A stretch of DNA of 64,000 nucleotides from CAJQQK01 sp049116495 (GTDB lineage Bacteria; Pseudomonadota; Alphaproteobacteria; Rhizobiales; Hyphomicrobiaceae): positions 1 through 64,000 of the forward strand of contig JAGDYV010000026.1 in assembly GCA_049116495.1 (NCBI GenBank), read 5' to 3'. Made by a program: the position numbers and the translations under genes. A model generated the notes under the pieces. That model worked only from the letters and a program-made list of their open reading frames with translations. It was not told the DNA's origin and did not search any database. Shown piece by piece: positions 53,344 to 62,458 of this stretch (position 1 is the stretch's first letter; each line of letters begins with the position of its first letter).

Positions 53344-54513
53344 GTGACAGCCTACGACCTACTCGTTGTCGGCGGCGGCGTGCAAGGCTTGTGGGTGGCG
53401 CGTGCAGCGGTGGCGACCGGGCTCAGTGTTGCCCTGGTCGAGGCCGAACACTGCGGTGCGGGCGCCAGCGGCGGCGTTCTCGGCGCCCTGATGCCGCATG
53501 TGCCGACCGGCTGGAGCGAGAAAAAGCAGTTCCAGCTCACCGCCCTCACCGACCTTGAGCAGCAAACCCGTCAGCTCACGAGCGAAACCGGCCTCGCGAC
53601 GGGTTACATGCGCTGCGGCCGCATCATGCCGATCCGCGCCAAAGGCTTCCTCGACCAGTTCGAATCACGCCGCGCGGCGAGTTGGCGGCACTGGCGGACA
53701 ACCTCGCAGCGCTTCGAGCTTGACCTCCTGGCCTCGGATGCATTCGCCGGCTGGCTTGCCCCGGACGCTGCGCAACTTGGCATTTTTTGGGATCCGCTGG
53801 CGGCCCGGATTGATCCCGAACGCTACATGGCCGCACTCAAAGCCTCGCTCGAGCCACATTGCGACATCCACGAAGGCTGGACATTCGCCGACTACGACAT
53901 CAAAACCCGGCGCGTCGCCAGCAGCAACGGCCAGGCAGACCTGACCGCAGACCGCATCGTCCTCGCCGCCGGCTATCAGACCTTTGACCTGGTCCAGCAC
54001 CTGACCAGCCTCGAATTGGGCGTCGGCGTCAAAGGCCAGGCCGTCGTTCTGGCCGCCGAACTGCCACCAAACCGCCCCATCATCTACGATGACGGCATGT
54101 ATATCGTGGCACATTCCGACACCCATTGCGCCATCGGCAGTACGACCGAAGAGGTTTGGACAGATCCCCGCTCCGTGGATGATGGTCTGGCCGCCAAGCT
54201 GGCACATGCCCGCCGCATCTGCCCACCGCTACGCGATGCGCCGGTGATCGCATCCTGGGCCGGTGTGCGTCCGCAATCGGCCGCTCGTGATCCAATCGTT
54301 GGTCAATTGCTGCCCGACTGCCCGATCTACATCGCCAGCGGTGGCTTTAAGATCACGCTTGGCATTGCCCACGCAGCCGCCCAACGGCTCGTCGACGGCA
54401 TTGTCCACAACCGCGAACCCATCGGCCTGCCGGCTTCTTTCGCACCGGCCGTGCACGTGGCTACAGCCCAGCCGCAGCCCGCCCCCCACGGTCCGGCCCG
54501 CACGCCAGAGTAG
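53344..54513 (+). CDS. FAD-dependent oxidoreductase, MnmC C-terminal/DAO type
   Basis: 389 residues. The FAD Rossmann motif YDLLVVGGGVQGLWVARAAV is at the N-terminus, then the DAO pattern GAGASGGVLGALMPH, RIVLAAGYQTFDLVQHL, and near the end DCPIYIASGGFKITLGIAHA. Facing mnmD, it probably does the job of the second MnmC domain: oxidative removal of the carboxymethyl group from cmnm5U34. GTG 53344 with GGGGAG upstream is preferred. In-frame codons further upstream run antisense through mnmD and are not part of the gene. An unrelated amine-oxidase role remains possible. Confidence 0.82.
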   Translation: MTAYDLLVVGGGVQGLWVARAAVATGLSVALVEAEHCGAGASGGVLGALMPHVPTGWSEKKQFQLTALTDLEQQTRQLTSETGLATGYMRCGRIMPIRAKGFLDQFESRRAASWRHWRTTSQRFELDLLASDAFAGWLAPDAAQLGIFWDPLAARIDPERYMAALKASLEPHCDIHEGWTFADYDIKTRRVASSNGQADLTADRIVLAAGYQTFDLVQHLTSLELGVGVKGQAVVLAAELPPNRPIIYDDGMYIVAHSDTHCAIGSTTEEVWTDPRSVDDGLAAKLAHARRICPPLRDAPVIASWAGVRPQSAARDPIVGQLLPDCPIYIASGGFKITLGIAHAAAQRLVDGIVHNREPIGLPASFAPAVHVATAQPQPAPHGPARTPE

Positions 54514-54598
54514 TCGGCGAAATCGCATAGGAATTTGCACGATCGGCCGGTCTGTGGCACCGAATGGGCCAAACCGCATGACGGGAGTCTGGTGACGC

Positions 54599-56233
54599 AT
54601 GAGCACGGCGATCGAACAATCAAACACCTCGAACTCTGAAGTAAACAGCACACCTGATGCCGTCATTGTCGGCGCCGGTTTCAGCGGCATGTACATGCTC
54701 TACCGGCTCCGCAAACTCGGCCTCAAGGCACGCGTGTTCGACCGCGCCACCGGTGTCGGCGGCACGTGGTACTGGAACCGGTATCCCGGTGCCCGCTGCG
54801 ACATCGAAAGCATGCAATACTCCTACTCGTTCTCGCCGGAGCTTCAGCAGGAGTGGGATTGGCCCGAAAAATTCTCAGCCCAGCCCGAGATCCTCGAATA
54901 CGCCAACCACGTCGCGGACCGATTCGACCTGCGACGCGACATCGACTTCGAAACCTCGGTCGAGTCGGCCCATTTCGATGACACGTCAAAGCGCTGGCAG
55001 ATCAAGACCGATCGCGGCGAAACGCTCACCGCACGCTATTGCATCATGGCAACTGGCTGCCTGTCGTCCGCGCGGATCCCGGATTTCCCCGGCCTGAAAA
55101 ACTATCAGGGCGACACCTATCACACCGGCCACTGGCCGCATGAACAGATCAGCTTTTCAGGCAAGCGCGTCGCTGTCATCGGCACGGGATCCTCCGCAAT
55201 CCAGGCGATCCCCGTCATCGCCGAGCAGGCGGCCCACCTCACGGTGTTCCAACGCACGCCGAATTATTCAATCCCGTCGCGCAACGGGCCGATGACGGAC
55301 GATTATGCCCAGTATTGGAAGCAGGATTATCCGGCCCACCGAGCCGCCGCACGTCTGACTAAGAACGGCATCCTCGCCAACCCCAACGAATGTTCTGCGA
55401 TGGACGTCGACGCCGACGAGCGACGCAAGGTTTACGAGCAGCGTTGGGCGGACGGCGGCACGCGCTTCATGGCCGCGTTCAACGATCTTGCAACCAATGC
55501 CGACTCGAACGAAACCGCAGCCGAATTCGTCCGCGAGAAAATCCGCGAGATCGTCAAAAATCCAGACGCAGCCGAGCTGCTCGCAGCCAAGGACTACCCG
55601 ATCGGCACCAAGCGCATCTGCGTCGATACCCGCTACTTCGAAACCTACAATCTCGACCACGTCGATCTCATCGATGTGCGTGAGGCCCCGGTTGAGCACC
55701 TGACACCCGGCGGCCTGCATCAGGGCGGCCGCGATTACACCTTCGATGCCATCGTGTTCGCCACCGGGTTCGATGCCATGACCGGCACCCTCGATCGCAT
55801 CGACATTCGCGGTCACGGCGGGCTGCGGCTCAAACAAGAATGGGAGGCAGGCCCGAAGACCTACCTCGGCATGATGTCGGCGGGCTTTCCCAACCTGTTC
55901 ATGGTCACCGGCCCGCAAAGCCCGTCGGTGCTCTCTAACATGATGGTCTCGATTGAGCAGCACGTCGACTGGATGACCGACTGCATCGCCCACATGGAAT
56001 CGTCCGGTCATGCCACCATTGAGGCCAGTCGCGACGCCCAGGATGCTTGGATCGAGCACAGCGCCGAAGTCGCCTATTCGACGCTCTATCCGAAAGCCGC
56101 GTCCTGGTACATGGGCGCCAACATTCCCGGCAAGCCCCGCGTCTTCCTGCCCTACATCGGCGGCGTCGGCCGCTACCGCGAAAAATGCACCGAAATCGCC
56201 AACGCCGGCTATGAGGGCTTCCGGTTTGGGTAG
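54599..56233 (+). CDS. Baeyer-Villiger-type flavin monooxygenase
   Basis: 544 residues with two Rossmann motifs: FAD site VIVGAGFSGMYMLYRL followed by GVGGTWYWNRYPGARCD, and NADPH site VAVIGTGSSAIQAIPVI. Between them lies the type I BVMO fingerprint (YQGDTYHTGHWPHE). These enzymes insert oxygen beside a ketone to give an ester or lactone. It heads a row of co-oriented genes (GMC oxidoreductase, alcohol dehydrogenase, MFS transporter) with short gaps, fitting a pathway for a cyclic or branched ketone. No dedicated lactonase is seen in the row. Confidence 0.9.
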   Translation: MSTAIEQSNTSNSEVNSTPDAVIVGAGFSGMYMLYRLRKLGLKARVFDRATGVGGTWYWNRYPGARCDIESMQYSYSFSPELQQEWDWPEKFSAQPEILEYANHVADRFDLRRDIDFETSVESAHFDDTSKRWQIKTDRGETLTARYCIMATGCLSSARIPDFPGLKNYQGDTYHTGHWPHEQISFSGKRVAVIGTGSSAIQAIPVIAEQAAHLTVFQRTPNYSIPSRNGPMTDDYAQYWKQDYPAHRAAARLTKNGILANPNECSAMDVDADERRKVYEQRWADGGTRFMAAFNDLATNADSNETAAEFVREKIREIVKNPDAAELLAAKDYPIGTKRICVDTRYFETYNLDHVDLIDVREAPVEHLTPGGLHQGGRDYTFDAIVFATGFDAMTGTLDRIDIRGHGGLRLKQEWEAGPKTYLGMMSAGFPNLFMVTGPQSPSVLSNMMVSIEQHVDWMTDCIAHMESSGHATIEASRDAQDAWIEHSAEVAYSTLYPKAASWYMGANIPGKPRVFLPYIGGVGRYREKCTEIANAGYEGFRFG

Positions 56234-56390
56234 TGTTTAAATCGGCTTGCTGATGCTTGGCGTTCCTGCCTTGATCTCCGCCCAAATTTATCCCCCTCGC
56301 GATCACAAATCGACCTGCCTGATCTGGCATCCGGCCCAGCCGCGCGGTCTACTCGGCCGAGCCGGATAATCAGCCTCGGGAGTCGCAGCG

Positions 56391-58037
56391 TTGGCCAACC
56401 AATATGACTACATCATCATCGGCGCAGGTTCCGCCGGCTGCGTGCTGGCCAACCGCTTGACCGAAGATGGCACCAAAAAGGTGCTGCTGCTGGAAGCTGG
56501 CGGCAGCGACAAGAATTTCTGGGTCTACCTGCCGGTCGGCTTCACCAAGCTGATGACCAATCCGAATTTCAACTGGATGTTCGAGACCGAGCCCGACGAC
56601 AGCGTCAACGGCCGCCGCATCCCGATCCCACGCGGCAAGGCGCTCGGCGGTTCAAGTGCCATCAACGGCATGCTCTATGTGCGCGGGCAACCGCTCGACT
56701 ATGACACCTGGGGGCAGCTCGGCAATCGTGGTTGGTCCTACGAATCCATCTTGCCGTTCTTCCGCAAGCTCGAGAACTTCGACCGGCGCGGCAGAGGCGA
56801 GCCACATGAATCGCGCGCCACCGGCGGCCCGCTCAACGTTGTCGACAACACGTCGCCGAACCCGCTGGCCGATGCCTTTGTCGATGCCGGTGTCTCGCTC
56901 GGCCACCCGCGCAATCCCGACTACAACAACGGAACCCAGGATGGCTTCGGCTACTACCAGATGACGATGCGCTCAGGCATGCGCTGGAGTGCGGCGCAGG
57001 CCTATCTCGATCCGGCCAAGAAGCGCCCGAACCTGCATGTCGAAACCCACGCCCATGCCCGCCGCGTCCTGTTCGAAGGAAAGCGCGCCGTCGGCGTTGC
57101 CTATGAAGTCAAGGGCACGGAAAAGGAAGCCCGCGTCTCCGGTGAAGTGATCGTTGCCGCCGGCGGCGTGCAGTCACCGCAGGTACTGGAACTGTCCGGC
57201 ATCGGCCAGGGCGACCGCCTTCGCGGGCTCGGCATCGATGTCGTGCATGACCTCCCCGGTGTCGGCGAAAACTACCGCGATCATGTTGCCGCCCGCATGA
57301 ACTGGCGGGTCTCCCAGAATGTCTCGTTCAACGAACGCACCCGCGGCCTGCGTCTGGTTGGCGAAACGATCAGGTACGTTATGACACGGCGCGGCTTGCT
57401 GACGTCGGCCGCCGCGCTCGCGCATGGCTTCGTGCGTTCCCGCCCCGAGCTCGAAACGCCGGACATCCAGTATTTCTTCATGCCCGTCAGCTATTCCAAC
57501 CCCAACAATCGCGCCGAGATGGACCCGCACCCCGGCATGACGCTCTCCAGTTATCAGCTGCGCCCGGAATCGAAAGGCTCGATCCACATCAAGTCCGCTG
57601 ACCCGTTCGCACCGCCTGCGATCGTGCCCAACTTCCTCACCGACAGCGAGGATATCCGCTGCATCATTGCCAGCATGCGCATCGCCCGCGATATCATCGC
57701 CCAGCCGCCGATGGATCCCTACCGTCTCGAAGAAATGAACCCCGGCACCGATGCGCAGAGCGACGATGAACTGATCGACTTCTGCCGCCGCACCTCACAA
57801 ACAGCCTACCACCCGATCGGCACCTGCAAGATGGGCCAGGACACCATGGCGGTCGTCGACGACCGCCTGCGTGTGCATGGCGTCGAAGGCTTGCGCGTCG
57901 TCGACGCATCGATCATGCCGACCATGACATCGGGCAATACCAATGCCCCCGTGATCATGATCGGTGAGAAGGGCGCGGACATGATTCTTGAAGACGCGCG
58001 CGCGACAACCGGGACATCGGCACAAACCGCGGCATGA
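56391..58037 (+). CDS. GMC-family oxidoreductase (choline/alcohol dehydrogenase type)
   Basis: 548 residues: FAD-binding YDYIIIGAGSAGCVLANRLT, GMC signature 1 KALGGSSAINGMLYVRG, signature 2 region GVQSPQVLELSGIGQ, and catalytic His/Asn ends in TAYHPIGTCKMGQD and SGNTNAPVIMIGEKGADM. It oxidises alcohols with FAD, often feeding quinones. TTG 56391 has GGGAG upstream. It lies between the BVMO and zinc alcohol dehydrogenase genes and probably handles the alcohol or aldehyde step of the same pathway. The substrate is not identifiable. Confidence 0.92.
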   Translation: MANQYDYIIIGAGSAGCVLANRLTEDGTKKVLLLEAGGSDKNFWVYLPVGFTKLMTNPNFNWMFETEPDDSVNGRRIPIPRGKALGGSSAINGMLYVRGQPLDYDTWGQLGNRGWSYESILPFFRKLENFDRRGRGEPHESRATGGPLNVVDNTSPNPLADAFVDAGVSLGHPRNPDYNNGTQDGFGYYQMTMRSGMRWSAAQAYLDPAKKRPNLHVETHAHARRVLFEGKRAVGVAYEVKGTEKEARVSGEVIVAAGGVQSPQVLELSGIGQGDRLRGLGIDVVHDLPGVGENYRDHVAARMNWRVSQNVSFNERTRGLRLVGETIRYVMTRRGLLTSAAALAHGFVRSRPELETPDIQYFFMPVSYSNPNNRAEMDPHPGMTLSSYQLRPESKGSIHIKSADPFAPPAIVPNFLTDSEDIRCIIASMRIARDIIAQPPMDPYRLEEMNPGTDAQSDDELIDFCRRTSQTAYHPIGTCKMGQDTMAVVDDRLRVHGVEGLRVVDASIMPTMTSGNTNAPVIMIGEKGADMILEDARATTGTSAQTAA

Positions 58038-58091
58038 GTTGCGCCGGCAGCCATATCCCGATCGACTGAAGCAAGAACTGGAGGCCAATCA

Positions 58092-59144
58092 ATGCGCGGC
58101 GTTGTTTTCCTGGGTGACCGTAAACTTGAGCTGAGAGAATTCCCTGACCCGACACCGGGTCCACGCGATGTCGTCATCGAGATCAAGGCATCCGGCATGT
58201 GCGGCAGCGACCTGCATCAGTATCGCGCGCCGGCCAACCCGGATGGTGCGACGACCGGCGGCGTCAAACGTGTGGCCGGCTCGATCGCCGGTCACGAGCC
58301 ATGCGGCATCATCGCGGCCGTCGGCTCAGCTGTCACGGAACAGGAAGCACGCGTCGGCCAGCGCGTCATGGATCACCACTACGACGGCTGCGGCGGCTGC
58401 AAGCACTGCCGCGGCGGCTGGACCCAGATGTGCCTCGAAGGCACAACCGTCTACGGCTCCGGCGGCCATGGCGGTCACGCGAAATACATGCAGGTGCCCG
58501 TCCACACCATCGTGCCGCTGCCCGATGCGCTGTCGTTCGAAACCGGCGCCGCCATATCCTGCGGTACGGGCACCGCCTGGGGTGCCCTGCAACGCCTCAA
58601 TCTGCAGGGCGGCGAAACGATCGCGATATTCGGCCAGGGCCCGGTCGGTCTTTCTGCTACGCAACTCGCAGCCGCCATGGGCGCCCGTGTGATTGCGCTC
58701 GATGTATCCGCCGAACGCCGCCAGCTCGCCGAGGATTTTGGCGCCGAAATCGTCATCGATGCGCGCTCCAACGACCCCGTCGAGGCGATCCGTGAACTGA
58801 CCCACGGCGAGGGCGCCCACAAGACGCTCGACTGCTCATCAGCACCGGAGGCCCGTGCCGCAGCCGTCCGCGCCGCACGCTCCTGGGGCACCGCCTGCTA
58901 CGTCGGCGAACGTGGCCAGGTCACGCTCGACGTCAGCCCCGACCTGCTGCGCCGCCAGATCACGCTGGTCGGCTCGTGGACGTTCTCGAAGCAGGGCCAG
59001 GCCGCCTGTGCCGAATTCGTCGCCGACCACGAAATCGCCGTCGACAAACTGTTCACCCACCGCTGGACACTCGACCAGGCCGAGGAGGCCTACAAGCTGT
59101 TCGACACCCAATCGACCGGCAAGGCGGTCATCCTGCCATCCTGA
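58092..59144 (+). CDS. Zinc-dependent alcohol dehydrogenase (MDR superfamily)
   Basis: 350 residues with the catalytic-zinc region GMCGSDLHQY and GHEPCGIIAAVG, the structural-zinc Cys cluster GCGGCKHCRGGWTQMC, the GHGGHAKYM motif and the NAD(P) site AIFGQGPVGLSATQLA. It interconverts alcohol and ketone or aldehyde. Encoded 54 bases after the GMC gene, it is likely part of the same operon, where it could supply the ketone for the Baeyer-Villiger enzyme. Confidence 0.92.
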   Translation: MRGVVFLGDRKLELREFPDPTPGPRDVVIEIKASGMCGSDLHQYRAPANPDGATTGGVKRVAGSIAGHEPCGIIAAVGSAVTEQEARVGQRVMDHHYDGCGGCKHCRGGWTQMCLEGTTVYGSGGHGGHAKYMQVPVHTIVPLPDALSFETGAAISCGTGTAWGALQRLNLQGGETIAIFGQGPVGLSATQLAAAMGARVIALDVSAERRQLAEDFGAEIVIDARSNDPVEAIRELTHGEGAHKTLDCSSAPEARAAAVRAARSWGTACYVGERGQVTLDVSPDLLRRQITLVGSWTFSKQGQAACAEFVADHEIAVDKLFTHRWTLDQAEEAYKLFDTQSTGKAVILPS

Positions 59145-59213
59145 TGCCAGGCCCGATGATCCCGACGATTCCGGCGATCCTGGCGGCACACTGCGCGAAC
59201 GGCGGCCGGCACC

Positions 59214-60446
59214 GTGCCTAGGCAAAAGCAATCGATCGCGATCGCCGTCCTGGTGATGCTCTACATGCTGGGCTTCACCAACGTCTTCCTGCGCAACAGC
59301 CTCGGCATCATGGCGCCGGCGATCTCGAACGACATGGCGCTCACGCCAGAGACCCTCTCGGTCGTCGCCAGCGCCTTCTTCTTTGCCTACGCGCTGATGC
59401 AGATCCCAAGCGGCATGCTGCTCGATCGTTTCGGCGCGCGCCGCACACTGGCGTTCCTGCTCCTCTTCACCACAGCCGGCGCCGCACTGTTTTCGGCCGC
59501 CGAGAACACTTCGCAGCTCATTCTCGCCCGTGTCCTCATGGGCATCGGCTGCGCCGGCATTTTCAGCGGCGCCTTCTTCGTCATCAATCAGCGCGTCTCA
59601 CCCGAGCGCGTCATCACCCAGACCGCCTTCCTCAACAGCTTCGCAGCCATCGGGGGCCTGTGCGCGACCGCGCCCCTGGCCGCATTGCTCACGTTCTATG
59701 ACTGGCGCCTGTGCTTCCTCGCCTTCACCATCGGCGTCGCCGTCCTGCTGCTCTCGGTCCTGTTCGGCCTGCGCGAACCGGCACAGCCGGCCGGCCGCTC
59801 GACACCGCACGAGACGCTCGCTGAAATCCTCGCCGGCGTCCGCCGCGCGCTCGCCGAGCCCGGCATGAAGCGCCTCCTCGTCGTCGGCATCCCGATCACC
59901 AGCCAGACCACCATCATGAGCGCCTGGGGCGCGCCCTACCTGCGCGACGTCCACCAGCTCGACGATCTCGAACGCGGCAGCGTGATGCTCGCGATGGCCG
60001 TCAGCGGCGTCTTCGGCCACATCCTGATCGGCTATGTCGCCCGCCTGCTCAATTCGATCCGCACAACCATCGTCGGCGGCGCCATGCTCGCCTGCCTTCT
60101 CCTTGCAGCCCTCGCCGGCATCAAGCACCCGCCGATCTGGCTCGTCACCGTCATCTTCGTCATGCTCGGCTTCGTCACCATGTACCCGATGCTCGCCTTC
60201 GCCCATGCCCGCGGTCTCGTCCCCGCTGAAATCGTCGGCCGCGGCGTCGCCGTCACCAACATGGGCATCATGATGGCGATCGCCCTGTCGCAACTGCTGT
60301 TCGGCTGGATCGTCGGGCTCTACCCGGTCATCGATGGCACGCCGCCCGAACTCGCCTACCGCGCCGGTTTCGCAGCCATCGCCGGCCTCTCGCTGATCGC
60401 CGTCTTCATCTACGCCCCGATCCGCGACTGCAAGCCGCGCGGCTAG
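59214..60446 (+). CDS. MFS transporter
   Basis: 410 residues with about 12 membrane segments and the MFS loop motif GMLLDRFGARRTLAFLL after helix 2. The first helix begins IAIAVLVMLYMLGFTNVFLR. It resembles sugar-phosphate/anion-cation symporter-like (organic anion) permeases rather than drug exporters. GTG 59214 is the start used. As the last gene of the oxidoreductase operon it is probably the uptake system for the growth substrate. It converges with the DHA2 gene directly after its stop. Confidence 0.9.
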   Translation: MPRQKQSIAIAVLVMLYMLGFTNVFLRNSLGIMAPAISNDMALTPETLSVVASAFFFAYALMQIPSGMLLDRFGARRTLAFLLLFTTAGAALFSAAENTSQLILARVLMGIGCAGIFSGAFFVINQRVSPERVITQTAFLNSFAAIGGLCATAPLAALLTFYDWRLCFLAFTIGVAVLLLSVLFGLREPAQPAGRSTPHETLAEILAGVRRALAEPGMKRLLVVGIPITSQTTIMSAWGAPYLRDVHQLDDLERGSVMLAMAVSGVFGHILIGYVARLLNSIRTTIVGGAMLACLLLAALAGIKHPPIWLVTVIFVMLGFVTMYPMLAFAHARGLVPAEIVGRGVAVTNMGIMMAIALSQLLFGWIVGLYPVIDGTPPELAYRAGFAAIAGLSLIAVFIYAPIRDCKPRG

Positions 60447-61940
60447 TCAACCGCCGTCCGCGCCGCCCCCCGCCCCCCGTCGCGGCGCCGGCTTGGTCAT
60501 CAGCGCAAACGGGATCGCCAGCGCCGCCACCAGCGTAAACAGCCCGAACGCATTGAGATACGCGATCATCGCCGACTGCCGCGTGATCTCCTGGCTCAGC
60601 TTCGACACTCCCGGCAGCGTCGCCGCATCCCACGCCCCCGCCGTCCACGGCGACGTCAGCGCCGGGTTGAACGGATTGATGAACTCCACCAGCCGCGCAT
60701 AGTTGACCCCCGTCGAGCGGATAATCTCCGCCACCGCGATCGAGATGAACAAGCTCGAGCCGACATTGCGCAGCAGGTGAAACACACCCAGCGTCTCGGG
60801 CCGGAATTTCGGGTCGAGGTTGGAAAACGCCATCACGTTGAGCGGCACGAACACCATGCCGATGCACAGCCCCTGCAGGATGCCGTTAAGCGCGATCTCC
60901 AGCGGCGTCACGTTGAGGTCGAACTGCATCATCCAGTAGCCGGCAACCGTCAGCAGCCCGAACCCGCTCGCCATGCTCACCCGCGCATCGATCCGGTCCG
61001 AGTACATCGCAACGAAAAACCCGAGCAGCCCGCCGATCCCGCGGCTGCCAACCAACAGCCCGATCAGCGTATCGGGATAGTTGAAGTGCGTGCGCAGCAG
61101 CGACGGCAGGATCACCATCGGCGTAAAGCTCAGCATCCCGAAAAACGCCGCCAGAATAAACCCCAGCGACAAGTTCCGGTTCTTCAGCAAGCTGAGATTG
61201 AGGAACGGCGCCTTCGCCGTCAGGCTGTGCGCCAGGAACAGGTAGAACGACACCGCCGCCAGCACCGCCACCGCCACGATCTGGCCGGACTCGAACCAGT
61301 CGAGCCGGTGCCCCCGCGCCAGGATATACTGCAGCCCCGAGACCGCGAACGACAGCGACAGAAAGCCGATCCAGTCGAACCGGATCTTGTTCGTCGCGTC
61401 GTCCCGCGGCAGCGCGTAGAGCAGCCCCAGCAAGCCGATCAGCGCCACCGGCAGCAGCATCAAAAACGCCCACCGCCAGCCATACGTCTCGGCCACCGCG
61501 CCCGCGATCGTCGGCCCGATGATCGGCCCCAGGATCACCCCCATGCCGTTGATGCCCATCACCATCTGGTGGCGCTCCTTGGGCCAGTTCTCGAGCAGCA
61601 GCGTCTGCACCAGCGGCACCGTCGGCGCCCCGATCGCGCCCTGCACGATGCGCCAGAACACCAGCGTCTCGAGCGAATCCGCCAGCCCGCACATCAGCGT
61701 CGCGACCGTGAAGCCGGCCATGCACCCGCACATCACCCGCTTGCGCCCGAACCGCCCGACCAGCCAGCCGGTCATTGGCGTCGCGATCGCGATCGCCAGG
61801 ATATTGAACGTCACGATCCACGAGATTTCATCCGGCGTCGCCGACAGCGCCCCCTGGATCTGCGGCAGGATCGCCGAGACGACCAGGATGGTCGTAAAAT
61901 ACAGCGTCAGCGTCAGCATACAGAACGCGAGGATCGCCAC
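60447..61940 (-). CDS. DHA2-family (EmrB/QacA-type) drug efflux MFS transporter
   Basis: About 497 residues with 14 predicted helices, the motif A loop GWLVGRFGRKRVMCGCMAGF and motif C-like GVILGPIIGPTIAG typical of proton-antiport exporters of the DHA2 group. No accompanying EmrA membrane-fusion gene is visible. The start is uncertain: GTG 61940 is used because no ATG/GTG/TTG precedes it before an in-frame TGA, though codons coding EAQPTYLPLGRR directly upstream look protein-like. The long antisense frames opposite this gene are artefacts of GC-rich third positions. Confidence 0.9.
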   Translation of the reverse strand: MAILAFCMLTLTLYFTTILVVSAILPQIQGALSATPDEISWIVTFNILAIAIATPMTGWLVGRFGRKRVMCGCMAGFTVATLMCGLADSLETLVFWRIVQGAIGAPTVPLVQTLLLENWPKERHQMVMGINGMGVILGPIIGPTIAGAVAETYGWRWAFLMLLPVALIGLLGLLYALPRDDATNKIRFDWIGFLSLSFAVSGLQYILARGHRLDWFESGQIVAVAVLAAVSFYLFLAHSLTAKAPFLNLSLLKNRNLSLGFILAAFFGMLSFTPMVILPSLLRTHFNYPDTLIGLLVGSRGIGGLLGFFVAMYSDRIDARVSMASGFGLLTVAGYWMMQFDLNVTPLEIALNGILQGLCIGMVFVPLNVMAFSNLDPKFRPETLGVFHLLRNVGSSLFISIAVAEIIRSTGVNYARLVEFINPFNPALTSPWTAGAWDAATLPGVSKLSQEITRQSAMIAYLNAFGLFTLVAALAIPFALMTKPAPRRGAGGGADGG

Positions 61941-62458
61941 GCGCCGGCCAAGCGGCAGATATGTCGGCTGAGCTTCGATGGGTTCGCGCCGTCAATGGGG
62001 TCAGGGCACCCATGCTGACAGGATTTGCGGCGTTTGCCTATGGGGCGGGGCGGTGTGGCACGGGTGTGGGGGAGGGTGCCGCGGTGGTCACGGTGTCATG
62101 AAGGATTCATGTGGTTGCGAGGACAAAATTAGGGCCTCGCAGGTAGATGTAGCGATGGCTGGTAAAGGCAACCTCGGACGGCGAATGGCAGCATCGGCAT
62201 GCCAAGGCCAAGAACGCCGTCATCGTTGAGCGAGGCCGAATTAGCCGCGCTATGTGAGCTGCTTTATCATCAATCAAATCTCGCACAGCGCTCAGCTAGC
62301 ACAGCAAGGGTCACGACAATGATCAGTTGGCCGCATGCTTCAAGCGACACGATTCGGCATCGCGACGCGTGAATCTAGCACTGCGGCACAAGTTGTTTTC
62401 TTCTGGTGGCGGCAAGCAAATCGAAGAAAATCGAATTTCGAACTAAGGGCTGCAAAAC
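61941..62458. other. Intergenic transition from core to accessory DNA
   Basis: About 520 bases. The first 160 are very G-rich, then GC falls. No gene is recognised. It should hold the promoters of the DHA2 exporter (leftward) and the DUF3644 gene (rightward). Confidence 0.4.

Noticed and set aside
60777..62018. A 413-codon frame and other long frames opposite the DHA2 exporter
   Set aside because: They are antisense shadows with extreme Arg/Gln/His/Pro composition in GC-rich DNA. The opposite frame is a well-formed 14-helix transporter.
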